Numbered from the stretch's first letter, positions 21,685 through 32,436 are shown. The stretch is 64,000 bases of DNA from Blastococcus sp. TML/M2B (GCF_016612865.1 NZ_JAENZZ010000002.1:1178001-1242000), one strand, 5' to 3'. The notes: a model not told the origin generated them from the letters alone. Program-made: numbers and translations.

Positions 21685-22751
21685 CGGGCGAGCCGCACGG
21701 CCGCCTGGCCCACCACCCGGTCGCCGCGCTCCGCGTCCGGCTCGTAGAGGACGGCGGACTGGCCCGGCGCGACCCCGCGCTGCGGGACCGCCGGCTCGAT
21801 GCGCAGGCCGTCGTCGTCGGCACTGACCTCGCAGGGCACCGGGCTGCCGTGCGCCCGGAGCTGCACCTCGAAGCGGCCCGGCAGCACCGGCGCGGCACCG
21901 GTCCAGGTCGGCGCACCGGTGCGCACCTCGTCGACCGACGCCAGCTCCGCCGTGCCGATCGTGACCGTGCGGCTGACCGGCTCGATGCCGAGCACGTACC
22001 GCGGCCGCGCGTCCCCGGCGGCGACCCCCAGGCCGCGGCGCTGGCCGACGGTGAAGCCGTAGGTGCCGTCGTGCTGGCCGACGGTCTCGCCGGTCGTGGC
22101 GTCCACCACCGGCCCGGGGCGGCTGCCGAGCCGGCGGGCCAGGAAGCCGCGGGTGTCGCCGTCGGGGATGAAGCAGATGTCGTGCGAGTCCGGCTTGGTG
22201 GCGACGGCGAACCCGCGCTCGGCGGCGATCTCGCGCACCCGCTCCTTGGTCATGCCCCCGAGCGGGAACCAGGCGGCGGCCAGCTGCTCGGCGGTGAGCA
22301 CACCCAGCACGTAGGACTGGTCCTTCGCCGCGTCGACCGATCGCCGCAGCGCACCGTCGGCGAGCCGCGCGTGGTGCCCGGTGACGACGGCGTCGAACCC
22401 GAGCGACAGCGCGCGGTCGAGCACCGCCGAGAACTTGATCTTCTCGTTGCAGCGCAGGCACGGGTTGGGCGTGCGCCCCGCGGCGTACTCGGCCACGAAG
22501 TCGTCGACGACGTCCTCGGTGAACCGGTCGGCGAGGTCCCACACGTAGAACGGGATGCCCAGCTCGTCGGCGACCCGGCGCGCGTCGTGCGAGTCCTCGA
22601 CGCTGCAGCACCCGCGGGAGCCGCTGCGCAGCGTCTGCCGGTTCTGCGACAGCGCCAGGTGCACCCCGGTGACGTCGTGCCCGGCCTCGACGGCCAGGGC
22701 GGCGGCGACGGCCGAGTCCACTCCCCCGCTCATGGCGGCGAGCACCCTCAT
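21681..22751 (-). CDS. mnmA: tRNA-specific 2-thiouridylase
   Basis: Inserts sulfur at C2 of the wobble uridine of Lys, Glu and Gln tRNAs. The PP-loop SGGVDS lies at 8-13 and the first catalytic Cys (98) in NPCLRCN. The second catalytic Cys is in [11 protein letters not shown], and a C-terminal beta-barrel follows. ATG 22751 is preferred over GTG 22760 because GAGGTG lies seven bases before it and it opens directly with the conserved [10 protein letters not shown]. The sulfur donor is probably the cysteine desulfurase encoded directly upstream. Confidence 0.95.
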   Translation of the reverse strand: MRVLAAMSGGVDSAVAAALAVEAGHDVTGVHLALSQNRQTLRSGSRGCCSVEDSHDARRVADELGIPFYVWDLADRFTEDVVDDFVAEYAAGRTPNPCLRCNEKIKFSAVLDRALSLGFDAVVTGHHARLADGALRRSVDAAKDQSYVLGVLTAEQLAAAWFPLGGMTKERVREIAAERGFAVATKPDSHDICFIPDGDTRGFLARRLGSRPGPVVDATTGETVGQHDGTYGFTVGQRRGLGVAAGDARPRYVLGIEPVSRTVTIGTAELASVDEVRTGAPTWTGAAPVLPGRFEVQLRAHGSPVPCEVSADDDGLRIEPAVPQRGVAPGQSAVLYEPDAERGDRVVGQAAVRLAR

Positions 22752-22761
22752 CGGCGCCACC

Positions 22762-23952
22762 TCATCGTCGACCCAGCCCCGCCCGCCGAGCCCGCTCCAC
22801 GACCGGCCCGATCACCTCGACGACGGCGTCGACATCGGCGTCGGTCGAGGTGTGACCGAGGCTGAACCGGAGCGAGCTGCGGGCCCGCTCGCCGTCGGCG
22901 CCCACCGCCAGCAGCACGTGGCTGGGCCGCGCGACGCCGGCGCTGCACGCCGACCCGGTCGAGCACTCGATGCCGCGGGCGTCGAGCAGCATGAGCAGCG
23001 CGTCGCCCTCGGCGCCGGGGAAGGACAGGTGCGCGTTGCCGGGCAGCCGCCCGGGTCCGCCGGCGACGACGTCGTCCAGCGGGGCGCCGTTGAGCTGCGC
23101 GTCGGGCACCTGCGCGGCGACCTCGCGCACCAGCCGGTCGCGCAGCTCGCCCACCCGGGCGGCCCGCTCCCCCCGGCTGCCGACGGCGGTGACCGTGGCG
23201 ACGCCGAGCCCGACGATCGCGGCGACGTCGAGCGTCCCCGAGCGGACGTCGCGCTCCTGCCCGCCGCCGTGCAGCAGCGGCGTGCAGTCCGCGTCGCGGC
23301 GCAGGAGCAGCGCGCCCGCGCCCATCGGCCCGCCCAGCTTGTGCCCGGTCATCGTGAGCGCGTCGACGCCGCTGGCGCCGAAGTCGACCGGCACCTGCCC
23401 GACGGCCTGGACGGCGTCGGTGTGCACCGGCACCCCCACGGCGTGCGCGACGGCGGTCAGCGCGGCGATGTCGTTGACCGTGCCGATCTCGTTGTTCGCC
23501 CACATGACGCTGACCAGCGCCACGTCGCGGCCGTCGCCCAGCGCCTCGGCGAGCGCCTCGGGCCGGATCCGCCCGCTGGGCTCGACGGGCAGCCAGGTCA
23601 CCTCGGCGCCGTCGTGCTTGACCAGCCACTCGACGCTGTCCAGGACGGCGTGGTGCTCGGCCGGGCTGACCACCAGCCGTCGGCGCTGCGCGTCGGACCC
23701 GCGGCGCGCCCAGAACATGCCCTTGATGGCCAGGTTGTCGCTCTCGGTCCCGCCGCCGGTGAAGAGCACCTCCGACGGGCGGGCGCCCAGCGCCTCGGCC
23801 AGCCGCTCGCGCGACTGCTCCGCCACCCGGCGGGCGGCCCGGCCGCTGGCGTGCAGCGACGAGGCGTTGCCGACCCGGCCCAGCTGCTCGGTCATCGCCG
23901 CGAGCACCTCGGGCAGCATCGGCGTCGTCGCCGCGTGGTCCAGATACGTCAT
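22762..23952 (-). CDS. Cysteine desulfurase (IscS/NifS family)
   Basis: A 396-residue PLP enzyme that takes sulfur from cysteine as a persulfide. The PLP Lys205 is in [13 protein letters not shown], and the catalytic Cys336 lies in the mobile loop [22 protein letters not shown] opens the protein and TEHHAVL-like [14 protein letters not shown] is in the middle. ATG 23952 overlaps the MFS gene stop (ATGA). The gene sits just before mnmA, so its likely job is sulfur supply for tRNA thiolation. In actinobacteria a separate SUF system normally handles Fe-S assembly, which is background knowledge, not seen here. Confidence 0.95.
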   Translation of the reverse strand: MTYLDHAATTPMLPEVLAAMTEQLGRVGNASSLHASGRAARRVAEQSRERLAEALGARPSEVLFTGGGTESDNLAIKGMFWARRGSDAQRRRLVVSPAEHHAVLDSVEWLVKHDGAEVTWLPVEPSGRIRPEALAEALGDGRDVALVSVMWANNEIGTVNDIAALTAVAHAVGVPVHTDAVQAVGQVPVDFGASGVDALTMTGHKLGGPMGAGALLLRRDADCTPLLHGGGQERDVRSGTLDVAAIVGLGVATVTAVGSRGERAARVGELRDRLVREVAAQVPDAQLNGAPLDDVVAGGPGRLPGNAHLSFPGAEGDALLMLLDARGIECSTGSACSAGVARPSHVLLAVGADGERARSSLRFSLGHTSTDADVDAVVEVIGPVVERARRAGLGRR

Positions 23953-25334
23953 GTCGCCGCCAGGGTAGTCGCGGCCGCCGGAGCCTCCTGGCCCGGCGGG
24001 ACGGTGCGCCCGGCCACGCGGGCACCCACGATCGCGGGGATCGACAGCACGGCCACCGCGAGCAGCACCGCCGGTGCGAGGTCGCCCCCGCCGTCGGCCG
24101 CCCCGGCGACCAGCAGGCCGGAGAGCCCGACGCACAGCGCCGAGCCGGTGACGTCGGAGATCTGCAGCGCCGCGGAGTTCGCGCCGCGCTCGGCCTCCGG
24201 CGACTGGTCGAGCAGCAGCACGCCGACGCTGGGCATCGCCAGCCCCATGCCCACACCCGCGACGCCCCAGGTCAGGTAGGCCGGCCAGCCGCCGAGCGCC
24301 GGCACCGCGGTGGCGGCGGAGGCGACCAGCCCGAGCGCGAGCAGCAGGAACCCGGCGCGCAGCACCCGTCGCCGGGGCACGTCGGGCCGGCGGCCCTGCA
24401 GCTGCGCGGCGACCACCCAGCCGACCGCGCCGGCCGTCAGCGGCAGCCCGGCGGTCGCGGCGCTCCACCCGTGCTGCTGGGTGAGCACGAAGGGCAGCAG
24501 CGCGTCCATGCCGAAGAAGGCGCCGGCGGCCAGGCCGCGGCAGGCCACGACCGCGGGGATGCCCGGCCGGGCGCGGACCGTGCCGCGCGGCAGCAACCGG
24601 CGCAGGCCGGCGGCGAGCGCGGCGGCACCGACCAGGGCCAGCCCGGGGGAGACGACGTCCAGGCGCTGCGCGGCGTACTGCAGCGTGGCGATCCCCGCGC
24701 CGGCCAGCAGCGCCCAGAACGCGTTGCTGCGCCGGTCGCCGTCGACCCCCTCGGGCGCGACATCGGGCGCCGCGCTCAGGAGCAGGGCCAGGCCGGCCCC
24801 GACCAGCGGCAGCAGGCCCAGGAACACTCCGCGCCAGCCGACGTGCGTGGTGACCAGCCCGGCGGCGAGCGGCCCCACCAGGGCCGGCAGCACCCAGCCG
24901 GCGGCGAAGGCGCCGAACAGCCGCGGGCGCAGCTCCGCGGAGTACGCCTGCCCGGCGATGACGTAGAGCAGCACGATGACCACGCCGGCGCCCAGGCCCT
25001 GCACCGCGCGGCCGAGGACCAGCACCGCCATGTGCTGGGCGAGGCCGGCGACGAGCAGCCCCGCGGCGAACACCAGCACGCCCGCGAGGACGCCGGGCCG
25101 GGGCGAGCGCCGGTCCCCCACCTCGCCGCCGACGACCATGCCGACGATCGACGTGACGAGGAACGCGCTGAAGGGCCAGGCGTACCAGGCGACGCCGTCG
25201 AGCTCGTCGACCGCCGTCGGCATCGCCGTCCCGACCGCCATCGCCTCGAAGGCGATCAGGGTGACGAGGGTGAGCAGCCCGATCGTCGTCAGCCGGTGGC
25301 CGGCGTCCCAGATCGACGCGCGTGACTCCTCCAC
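23949..25334 (-). CDS. Major facilitator superfamily transporter
   Basis: About 461 residues with a run of 12-14 hydrophobic segments. Conserved elements are [12 protein letters not shown] in the first loop, [11 protein letters not shown] (motif A) and [11 protein letters not shown] (motif B). [20 protein letters not shown] (motif C) is typical of drug/proton antiporters of the DHA2 type. GTG 25334 is chosen; an upstream TTG at 25346 is in frame. It is translationally coupled to the cysteine desulfurase gene. Substrate unknown; export of a small molecule is the family norm. Confidence 0.87.
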   Translation of the reverse strand: MEESRASIWDAGHRLTTIGLLTLVTLIAFEAMAVGTAMPTAVDELDGVAWYAWPFSAFLVTSIVGMVVGGEVGDRRSPRPGVLAGVLVFAAGLLVAGLAQHMAVLVLGRAVQGLGAGVVIVLLYVIAGQAYSAELRPRLFGAFAAGWVLPALVGPLAAGLVTTHVGWRGVFLGLLPLVGAGLALLLSAAPDVAPEGVDGDRRSNAFWALLAGAGIATLQYAAQRLDVVSPGLALVGAAALAAGLRRLLPRGTVRARPGIPAVVACRGLAAGAFFGMDALLPFVLTQQHGWSAATAGLPLTAGAVGWVVAAQLQGRRPDVPRRRVLRAGFLLLALGLVASAATAVPALGGWPAYLTWGVAGVGMGLAMPSVGVLLLDQSPEAERGANSAALQISDVTGSALCVGLSGLLVAGAADGGGDLAPAVLLAVAVLSIPAIVGARVAGRTVPPGQEAPAAATTLAAT

Positions 25335-25388
25335 GCAGCGACCCAACCCCGCGGGCGCCCCGGACCTTCCCGGGTCCGGGAACGCGTC

Positions 25389-25420
25389 CGGGCGCCGCTC
25401 CCCGGAGGGAGCGACGCCCG
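25389..25420. terminator. Hairpin terminator downstream of etfA
   Basis: Arms CGGGCG-C-CGCTCCC (25389-25402) and GGGAGCG-A-CGCCCG (25407-25420) form a 13-bp stem with one mismatch and a 4-base loop. It lies 18 bases after the etfA stop and before the MFS gene. No T-run follows, which is common for terminators in such GC-rich genomes. Confidence 0.6.
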
Positions 25421-25437
25421 GGCGTCGGTGCGAGGTC

Positions 25438-26400
25438 CTACTTGCGAGCGGTGATCAGCTCGGTCGCCGTCGGGACGACGGTGTTGAGGTCGCCGATGAC
25501 ACCGAAGTCGGCGAGCTCGAAGATCGGCGCCTCCGGGTCCTTGTTGATGGCGACGATCGTCTTCGACGTCTGCATGCCGGCGCGGTGCTGGATGGCACCG
25601 GAGATGCCGACGGCCACGTAGAGCTGCGGCGAGACGGTCTTGCCGGTCTGCCCGACCTGGAAGCTGTGCGGGTAGAAGCCGGAGTCGACCGCGGCGCGCG
25701 AGGCGCCGACGGCGGCACCGAGCGAGTCGGCCAGGCCCTCGATGATCGAGAAGTTCTCGGCGCTGGCCACACCGCGACCACCGGAGACCACGATCGAGGC
25801 CTCGGTGAGCTCGGGGCGGCTGCTCTTCTGCTCGATCACGCGGTCGGTGACCTTCGCGCCCTTGGCGGCGTCGGAGACCGACACCGTCACGGCCTGCTCG
25901 GCACCGGCGGCGGGGGCCGGCTCGGGGGTGACCGAGTTGCCGCGCAGCGTGTAGATCGGGGTGCCGGCGGTGACCTTCGAGTGCACGATCACCTGGCCGG
26001 CGAACGCGACCTGGGTCGCGGTGCCGTCGGCGGCGATCTCGGTGACGTCGGTCAGGAAACCGCTGCCGACCTTGACGGCCAGGCGCGCGGCCACCTCCTT
26101 GCCCTCGGGCGAGGAGGGGATGACGACCGCGGCCGGCGACTTCTCGCCGACCAGCTGGGCCAGCACCTCGGCCTTGGGGGCGACGAGGAACTCGTCGACC
26201 TCGGGGGCCTCGGCGACGTAGACGGTGGCCGCGCCGTACTCGGCCAGCGCGTCCTTCACGCCCGCGGCGGTGCCGGGGGCGGCGATGACGACGGCGGACG
26301 GCTCACCGAGCGCACGCGCCGCGGTCAGCGCCTCGAGGGTCGTCTTGCGGACTCCTCCACCGGCCGGGTTGAGCTCGGCCAGGACCAGGACCTCTGCCAT
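25438..26400 (-). CDS. etfA: Electron transfer flavoprotein alpha subunit
   Basis: A 320-residue FAD-binding subunit that accepts electrons from acyl-CoA dehydrogenases and related flavoenzymes. The C-terminal FAD site is clear: [20 protein letters not shown], then [20 protein letters not shown] and [20 protein letters not shown]. The N-terminal domain ([19 protein letters not shown]) pairs with EtfB. It lies 36 bases downstream of etfB in a two-gene operon. Known in actinobacteria also as fixB. Confidence 0.96.
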   Translation of the reverse strand: MAEVLVLAELNPAGGGVRKTTLEALTAARALGEPSAVVIAAPGTAAGVKDALAEYGAATVYVAEAPEVDEFLVAPKAEVLAQLVGEKSPAAVVIPSSPEGKEVAARLAVKVGSGFLTDVTEIAADGTATQVAFAGQVIVHSKVTAGTPIYTLRGNSVTPEPAPAAGAEQAVTVSVSDAAKGAKVTDRVIEQKSSRPELTEASIVVSGGRGVASAENFSIIEGLADSLGAAVGASRAAVDSGFYPHSFQVGQTGKTVSPQLYVAVGISGAIQHRAGMQTSKTIVAINKDPEAPIFELADFGVIGDLNTVVPTATELITARK

Positions 26401-26436
26401 GAGTAGCTTCTCCTCTTCCTTCGATCCGGGCCGGGC

Positions 26437-27216
26437 TCAGACGATCTTCTGGCCGGCGAGGAAGTCGACGAACTTCTGCGCGCCGTCGCCCTCGTCCGTC
26501 ACCTTGACGCCCTCGCCCTTGGGCGGGCGACCGGCGAAGTCGAGGACCTGGGTGGTGGCGTTGGCCAGCCCGACGACCGAGGCGTCGACGCCGAGGTCGG
26601 CCAGGGTCTTGGTCTCGACCGGCTTCTTCTTGGCGGCCATGATCCCCTTGAACGACGGGTAGCGCGGCTCGTTGATGGTGTCCCAGGTGGACACGATCGC
26701 GGGCAGCGGGGCCTCGACGGCCCAGTAGCCGCCGTCGGTCTGCCGCTCGATCTTGGCGACGCCGCCGTCGACGGTGAGCTTGCGGGCACCGGAGAGCTGC
26801 GGCAGGCCCAGGCGCTCGGCCAGCAGGGCCGGCATGACGCTCATCTGGCTGTCGGTCGCCTCGGCGCCGCAGATGATGAGGTCGTACTCCAGCTGACCCA
26901 GGGCAGCGGCCAGGACGGCGCTGATCTGGACGGCGTCGGAGCCCTTGATGGCCTCGTCGGAGACGTGGACCGCCTTGTCGGCACCCATGGAGAGCGCCTT
27001 GCGGATGGCGTCGGTGGCGCTGTCGGGGCCGACGGTCAGGACGGTGACCTCACCGCCCTGGGCCTCCTTGACCACGAGCGCCTCTTCGATGGCGTACTCG
27101 TCGATCTCGTTGACGACGTTGTCAGCGGCGGCGCGGGCGACGGTGTTGTCCGCCGGATCCATCTTGCGCTCGCTGCCGGAATCCGGGACCTGCTTGACCA
27201 GAACGACGATGTTCAT
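26437..27216 (-). CDS. etfB: Electron transfer flavoprotein beta subunit
   Basis: A 259-residue AMP-binding subunit. Signatures are NIVVLVKQVPDSG at the N-terminus, NEIDEYAIEEALVVKE and LLIICGAEATDSQM-like (here DLIICGAEATDSQMSVMP). The start ATG 27216 has a GGAGGT site nine bases upstream. With EtfA it forms the soluble electron carrier of fatty-acid and amino-acid oxidation. The 115 bases upstream contain the small palindrome CTCCGACTTCGGAG (27270-27283), which may be part of the promoter. Confidence 0.96.
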   Translation of the reverse strand: MNIVVLVKQVPDSGSERKMDPADNTVARAAADNVVNEIDEYAIEEALVVKEAQGGEVTVLTVGPDSATDAIRKALSMGADKAVHVSDEAIKGSDAVQISAVLAAALGQLEYDLIICGAEATDSQMSVMPALLAERLGLPQLSGARKLTVDGGVAKIERQTDGGYWAVEAPLPAIVSTWDTINEPRYPSFKGIMAAKKKPVETKTLADLGVDASVVGLANATTQVLDFAGRPPKGEGVKVTDEGDGAQKFVDFLAGQKIV

Positions 27217-27331
27217 CGCCAGACATACCTCCGCGACGCGTCAGGGGGTGCGGGCGAACGCCCGACCAACTCCGACTTCGGAGGTTACTTCCCCGTTTCG
27301 GCACTGCGGGACGAGGGCCTGGTGAGCCACG

Positions 27332-28429
27332 TCACGCCGTGGTCGGCCAGTCGCCGGTCTCGGCGAATCGGCGCAGCGTGGCGGCGTGCGGCGCCAGGTC
27401 CAGCCCCTGCCCGGCGACCCACTCGTCGGAGTAGTAGGTGTGCGCGTACCGCTCGCCGCCGTCGCACAGCAGGGTGACGACGCTGCCGGTGCGGCCGCTG
27501 GCGCGCAGCTCGGCCACCAGCGAGAAGGCGCCCCACAGGTTGGTGCCGGTGGAGCCGCCCGCCCGCCGGCCGGTGACCTCGGCCAGGTGGCGCATGGCGG
27601 CCAGCGAGGCGGCGTCGGGCACCCGGATCATCCGGTCGACGATGGTCGGCACGAACGAGGGCTCCACCCGCGGGCGGCCGATCCCCTCGATGCGCGAGCG
27701 CCCGCCGGTGGTCGCCTCCGGGTCGCCGGCGGCCCAGCCCGGGAAGAACGCGGAGTTCTCCGGGTCGACGACGGCCAGCCGGGTGGGGTGCCGCCGGTAG
27801 CGCAGGTAGCGGCCGATGGTGGCGCTGGTCCCGCCCGTGCCGGCGCCCACGACCACCCACGCGGGCACCGGGTGCCGCTCGGCGGAGAGCTGGTCGAAGA
27901 TCGACTCGGCGATGTTGTTGTTGCCCCGCCAGTCGGTGGCCCGCTCGGCGTAGGTGAACTGGTCCAGGTAGTGCCCGCCGCACTCGGCGGCCAGCCGCCG
28001 GGCCTCCCCGTACATCTCCGCGGCGCGGTCCACGAAGTGGCATCGGCCGCCGTGGAACTCGATCAGCGCGATCTTCTCGGGGCTGGTCGAGCGCGGCATG
28101 ACCGCCACGAACGGCAGCCCGAGCATCCGCGCGAAGTACGCCTCGCTCACCGCCGTCGACCCGCTGGAGGCCTCCACCACGGTGCTGCCCTCGGTGATCT
28201 GGCCGGAGCACAGGCCGTACAGGAACAGCGACCGGGCCAGCCGGTGCTTGAGGCTGCCGGTCGGGTGGGTCGACTCGTCCTTGAGGTAGAGGTCGATGCC
28301 CCACTCCGGCGGCAGCGGGTAGACCAGCAGGTGGGTGTCGGCGCTGCGCCGGGCATCGGCCTCCACCAGCGCGACCGCCCGGTCCACCCAGGCCCGGCCG
28401 CCGGGGTCGGAGCGGTCGACGGAGGTCAT
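27332..28429 (-). CDS. PLP-dependent cysteine synthase-family enzyme (Cds1-like cysteine desulfhydrase)
   Basis: A 365-residue fold-type II PLP enzyme. The PLP lysine (Lys61) is in [15 protein letters not shown], the substrate loop is [14 protein letters not shown] and the phosphate-cup loop is [18 protein letters not shown]. The [19 protein letters not shown] region resembles the mycobacterial Cds1 subfamily, which degrades cysteine to H2S, ammonia and pyruvate. A role as a cysteine synthase variant is the alternative. ATG 28429 overlaps the upstream ABC ATPase stop (ATGA), so it is co-translated with the transporter. Confidence 0.85.
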   Translation of the reverse strand: MTSVDRSDPGGRAWVDRAVALVEADARRSADTHLLVYPLPPEWGIDLYLKDESTHPTGSLKHRLARSLFLYGLCSGQITEGSTVVEASSGSTAVSEAYFARMLGLPFVAVMPRSTSPEKIALIEFHGGRCHFVDRAAEMYGEARRLAAECGGHYLDQFTYAERATDWRGNNNIAESIFDQLSAERHPVPAWVVVGAGTGGTSATIGRYLRYRRHPTRLAVVDPENSAFFPGWAAGDPEATTGGRSRIEGIGRPRVEPSFVPTIVDRMIRVPDAASLAAMRHLAEVTGRRAGGSTGTNLWGAFSLVAELRASGRTGSVVTLLCDGGERYAHTYYSDEWVAGQGLDLAPHAATLRRFAETGDWPTTA

Positions 28430-29508
28430 GCCGGCTCGGCCGGGACGACGAGCACCGGCCGCTCGGCCGGCACCACCGACACCGCCGTCCCCGCGGTGAG
28501 GTGCTGGCTGTCGGCGCTGGCCAGGTCCGCGCGCACCTCGGTGCCGTCGGGCAGCGCGACCAGCAGGCGGGTGACCGCACCGGAGAACGTGCGGGTGACG
28601 ACGTGCGCGGGCCCGCCGGCGGTCACCACGAGGGCCTCCGGCCGGACCAGCGCCTCCACCGCACCGGCGGGCGCGGAGCCCGCGACCGGGCGGCGGACGC
28701 CGAGCAGCTCGACGGCGCCGGCCGACAGCGTGGCGGGCAGCCGGTTCATCGTGCCGACGAACTCCGCGACGAACGCCGTCGCCGGGCGCTCGTAGAGCTC
28801 GTCCGGGCCGGCCACCTGCTCGAGCCGCCCGGCCCGCATGACGCCGACCCGGTCGGCCACCGACAGCGCCTCGGCCTGGTCGTGGGTGACGAAGACGGTG
28901 GTGATGCCGAGCTCGAGCTGGATCCGCCGGATCTCCTCGCGCAGCTGCACCCGCACCTGGGCGTCGAGGGCCGACAGCGGCTCGTCCAGCAGCAGCACCT
29001 TCGGCGCCACCGCCAGCGCCCGCGCCAGGGCGACCCGCTGCTGCTGGCCGCCGGAGAGCTGGTGCGGGTAGCGGTCGCCGCGGTCGGCGAGGCCCACCAG
29101 CTCGAGCAGTTCGGCCGCCCGCGTGCGCTGCTCGGCGCGGTCCCGCCGCCGCACCCGCAGCCCGAAGGCGACGTTCTCGGCGACCGTCAGGTTCGGGAAC
29201 AGGCTGTAGGCCTGGAACACCATGCCGGCGTCCCGCTTGTTCGCCGGCACCCCGGTGACGTCCCGGTCGCCGAGCAGCACCCGGCCGGCGTCGGGCCGGT
29301 CGAACCCGGCGATCGCCCGCAGCGCCGTCGTCTTGCCGCAGCCCGACGGGCCGAGCAGCGCGAGGAACTCGCCGCCGGCGATGTCCAGGTCCAGCCCGTC
29401 GAGGGCGACGACGGAGCCGTAGCGCCGGGTCAGCCCCTCGATCCGGATGGGCACGCCGGGGCGGGTGTCCGGGGCCGCGGCCGCGGTGCGGGGCGAGGCG
29501 GCGGTCAT
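28426..29508 (-). CDS. ABC importer ATPase (PotA/FbpC/PhnT type)
   Basis: A 360-residue ATPase. Walker A is GPSGCGKTT (53-61), the Q-loop region [20 protein letters not shown], the signature [15 protein letters not shown], and Walker [18 protein letters not shown]-like domain fills the last 110 residues. The sequence belongs to the class energising importers for polyamines, ferric iron or phosphonates. Its ATG overlaps the stop of the upstream permease gene and its stop overlaps the start of the Cds1-like gene. The ligand is not determined. Confidence 0.92.
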   Translation of the reverse strand: MTAASPRTAAAAPDTRPGVPIRIEGLTRRYGSVVALDGLDLDIAGGEFLALLGPSGCGKTTALRAIAGFDRPDAGRVLLGDRDVTGVPANKRDAGMVFQAYSLFPNLTVAENVAFGLRVRRRDRAEQRTRAAELLELVGLADRGDRYPHQLSGGQQQRVALARALAVAPKVLLLDEPLSALDAQVRVQLREEIRRIQLELGITTVFVTHDQAEALSVADRVGVMRAGRLEQVAGPDELYERPATAFVAEFVGTMNRLPATLSAGAVELLGVRRPVAGSAPAGAVEALVRPEALVVTAGGPAHVVTRTFSGAVTRLLVALPDGTEVRADLASADSQHLTAGTAVSVVPAERPVLVVPAEPA

Positions 29509-30389
29509 GCGGTCTCCTCCGTGCCGCGCCGGCGGTCCAGCGCGGAGATCATCAGCAGCAGCAGCCAGGTGACCAGCAGCGAGAGCACGGAGACGGCGAC
29601 CGACAGCTGCGGCGCCGAGCCCGAGATCCGCAGGATCCAGGTCGGGAAGGTCTCGAACCCGAGGATGTTGGCGAAGGTGAACTCGCCCAGCACGAGGGCG
29701 AGGGTGAGGAACGCGGCGTTGAGCACCGAGGTGCGCAGCACCGGCAGCACCACCGAGACCAGCACCCGCGGCCAGGACGCGCCCAGGTTGCGGGCGGCCT
29801 CGGTGAGCGTGCGCAGGTCGGCCCCGTGCACGCCGGCGTCCAGCGCGCGGTAGACGAACGGCAGCGCCAGGACGACGTAGGCGAACACCAGGATCCAGGG
29901 CAGGTCCGGTTCCTGGATCGCGAAGAACGCATCCGCCAGCGGGGTGCCCAGGAAGTAGTCCGGTGCCCACGACAGCACGCTGCGGACGCCGACGACCAGC
30001 GCGATCGGCGGGACGACCAGCGGCATGAGGGTGAGCAGCTCCACCGCCGTCCGCAGCCGGGGCAGCCGCAGGTCCACGAGGACGACGGTCGGGATCATCA
30101 GCGCCAGCGCGAGGAGCACGGTGAGCGCGGCCAGGATCAGTGAGCGGGTGAAGGCCTCGGCGAACCCGTCGGCACCGGGGATGCCGGTGTAGAACTCGGC
30201 GGTCACCCCGCCGTCCCGGCGGTCGCGCACGGTGAACCAGAACGAGGCCGCGATCGGGATGAGGAAGTACAGCCCGAGCAGGCCGAGGACGGCGAACCGC
30301 CAGGCCCCGCCGCCACGCCGTCCGGACCGGACCGGGGTGTCCGGGGCGACTCCCCCGGCGCCCGCGACGCCCTCCGCCAGCGCGGTCAT
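29505..30389 (-). CDS. ABC importer permease 2
   Basis: A 294-residue integral membrane protein with about six helices ([20 protein letters not shown] first). The EAA coupling loop [20 protein letters not shown] contacts the ATPase. Family: binding-protein-dependent transport inner membrane component, PotC-like. Its ATG 30389 overlaps the stop of permease 1 (ATGA), and its stop overlaps the ATPase start. It forms the channel together with permease 1. Confidence 0.9.
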   Translation of the reverse strand: MTALAEGVAGAGGVAPDTPVRSGRRGGGAWRFAVLGLLGLYFLIPIAASFWFTVRDRRDGGVTAEFYTGIPGADGFAEAFTRSLILAALTVLLALALMIPTVVLVDLRLPRLRTAVELLTLMPLVVPPIALVVGVRSVLSWAPDYFLGTPLADAFFAIQEPDLPWILVFAYVVLALPFVYRALDAGVHGADLRTLTEAARNLGASWPRVLVSVVLPVLRTSVLNAAFLTLALVLGEFTFANILGFETFPTWILRISGSAPQLSVAVSVLSLLVTWLLLLMISALDRRRGTEETA

Positions 30390-31297
30390 GCCAGCCACCG
30401 CTGCGTGCGGCGCTGCACCCAGGCGTAGAACGCCATGACCAGGCCGACGACGACGACCATGCCGAGCGCCAGCGCCTTGCCGAGGTTCTCCGCGCCGACG
30501 ACGACGTTGCTCGACAGCGCGTCGGCGATCTGCAGCGTGACCAGCGGGACGCTGCTGCCGACCAGCGCCTTGGCGGTCGCGTAGGCGGCGAACGCGGAGG
30601 CGAACAGCAGCATGGTGGCGCCGAGCACCGGCGGGGCGAGCACCGGCCCGCCCACATAGCGCCAGTACTGCCAGCCCGTCGCGCCGAGGTTGTCGGCGGC
30701 CTCCCGCCATTGCGGCCGGAGCGCCTCCAGCGCCGGGATGATCGTGAGCACCATCAGCGGCACGAGGAAGTAGAGGTAGACCAGCGCCAGGCCGGTCATC
30801 GAGTACAGCGAGAACCCGCCCAGGCCGATGCCGAGGGTGTCCTGGAGCAGCGCGGTGACCACGCCCTGGTTGCCGATGGTGGCGATGAACGCGAAGGCCA
30901 GCGGGATGCCGCCGAAGTTGGCGAGGACACCCGAGGCGGTGAGCACCATCCGGCGCAGCAGCTGCCCGCGGCGGGCGCGCAGGATGGCGACGGCCAAGGC
31001 CAGCCCGAGGACGGCGGCGAGCACGGCGGTGATCAGCGAGAGCTGCAGGCTGCCCAGGTAGGCGCGGCGGTAGACGCCCTCGGTGATGGTGGTGATCGAG
31101 CCGGTGGACCAGGTCTCCTCGTAGGTGACCGGGTCGGTGGCGCGGAACGCCTCGACCGCCAGCACCGCGATGGGGAGCAGCAGGAACACCGCGACGTAGA
31201 GGAAGAACGGCACCGTCCCCAGCGCCGTCAGCACGCGGCCGCGCCGGCCCCCGCGACGGGGGGCCGGCGCGACCGCGACCGGAGCTGACGTGCTCAG
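30386..31297 (-). CDS. ABC importer permease 1 (probable CTG start)
   Basis: About 303 residues, PotB-like permease with six helices (TVPFFLYVAVFLLLPIAVLA first). Its coupling loop is REAADNLGATGWQYWRYVG. The best-supported start is CTG 31297, overlapping the substrate-binding-protein stop as CTGA, with GAGGAG about eight bases upstream. That matches the 4-base overlaps at every other junction of the operon. GTG 31234 is the conventional alternative and would shorten the N-terminus by 21 residues without touching the first helix. Confidence 0.85.
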   Translation of the reverse strand: MSTSAPVAVAPAPRRGGRRGRVLTALGTVPFFLYVAVFLLLPIAVLAVEAFRATDPVTYEETWSTGSITTITEGVYRRAYLGSLQLSLITAVLAAVLGLALAVAILRARRGQLLRRMVLTASGVLANFGGIPLAFAFIATIGNQGVVTALLQDTLGIGLGGFSLYSMTGLALVYLYFLVPLMVLTIIPALEALRPQWREAADNLGATGWQYWRYVGGPVLAPPVLGATMLLFASAFAAYATAKALVGSSVPLVTLQIADALSSNVVVGAENLGKALALGMVVVVGLVMAFYAWVQRRTQRWLA

Positions 31298-32436
31298 CCG
31301 GACATCTCCTCGTTCCAGCGGGTCGTGACGACCTGCTTGGCGGCGGCCTCCTGCTCCTCGGTCGGGAACTCCGCGGAGCCCTCGATCTCGGGGAGTGCGC
31401 TGCGCGCCTCCTCGTCGGCGGTGCCGGCGTCCTCCATCACCGGGAGGCGGACCGGGCGCGCCCCGCCCTTCAGCCAGATGTTCTGGCCCTCGTCGCTGTA
31501 GAGGAACTCCTGCCAGAGCCGGGCCGCGGCCGGGTGCGGGGCGAACTTGCTGATCGCCTGGCTGTAGTAGCCGCCCATCAGGCCGTCGGTCGGCACGTTG
31601 ACCTCCCACGTCGACCCGGCGGCCGCCATCGGCTCGGTCTGCGCAGCGTTCACGTAGTCCCAGTCCAGCGAGATGGGGGTCTCGCCCGACAGCACCGTGG
31701 CCGGCGTCGACTCGACGGGGTTGAAGTTGCCGCTGGCCTTGAGGTCGACGAAGAAGTCGATCCCCGGGCCGATGTCGTCGAGGTCGCCGCCGTTGGCCAG
31801 CGCCGCGGCCCACACGCCGGCGAAGGCGGCCTGCGCCTGCGTCGGGTTGCCGTTGAGCGCGACCTGCCCGGCGTACCGCGGGTCGGCGAGCTCGGCCAGC
31901 GTGGTCGGGCAGACGCCGACGATCGTGGCGTTGCAGCCGATCGACAGGTAGCCGCCGTAGTCGTTGTACCAGTGGCCGTCGGGGTCCCTCTGGTCCTCGG
32001 GGATGTCGTCCCAGGTCTGGACCTTGTAGGGGGCGGTGAGGTCCTGCGCCTTGGCCTGGCGGGCGAAGGACAGCCCGAGGTCGAGGACGTCGGGGGCCCG
32101 GTCCTGGCCGCGCTGGCTGGTGACCGCGTTCAGCTCGTCCTGGCTGGAGCCGTCGGGGCTGGCGCTGTTGATCTCGATGTCGTACTTCTCGCTGAAGGTG
32201 TCGAGCATCTCGCCGTAGTTCGCCCAGTCCGGTGGGAGGGCGATGACGTTGAGCTCGCCCTCGGCCTGCGCGGCCTCGACGAGGGCGTCCATGCCGCCGC
32301 CGTCCTCGACGGAGGTGGCGGTGGCCCAGTCCGAGCCGCTGCCGCCACCCGAGTCGCCGTCGTCCGAGCCGCAGGCGGTCAGGGTGAGTCCCGCCGTCAC
32401 GACCGCGACGGCGGTCCGCAGGGTGCTTCGTCGCAC
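31294..32436 (-). CDS. ABC importer substrate-binding lipoprotein
   Basis: A 380-residue extracellular solute-binding protein. The signal peptide ends in the lipobox LTLTACGS, followed by a Gly/Ser/Asp linker. The mature domain (MDALVEAAQAEGELNVIALP) resembles the family 1 / SBP_bac_6 type binding proteins for iron, thiamine, polyamines or aminoethylphosphonate. GTG 32436 has an AGGAGG site close upstream. It is the first gene of the operon (binding protein, permease, permease, ATPase, Cds1-like enzyme). The ligand cannot be read from sequence; the coupled Cys-family enzyme hints at a sulfur or amino compound, which is speculation. Confidence 0.88.
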   Translation of the reverse strand: MRRSTLRTAVAVVTAGLTLTACGSDDGDSGGGSGSDWATATSVEDGGGMDALVEAAQAEGELNVIALPPDWANYGEMLDTFSEKYDIEINSASPDGSSQDELNAVTSQRGQDRAPDVLDLGLSFARQAKAQDLTAPYKVQTWDDIPEDQRDPDGHWYNDYGGYLSIGCNATIVGVCPTTLAELADPRYAGQVALNGNPTQAQAAFAGVWAAALANGGDLDDIGPGIDFFVDLKASGNFNPVESTPATVLSGETPISLDWDYVNAAQTEPMAAAGSTWEVNVPTDGLMGGYYSQAISKFAPHPAAARLWQEFLYSDEGQNIWLKGGARPVRLPVMEDAGTADEEARSALPEIEGSAEFPTEEQEAAAKQVVTTRWNEEMSG

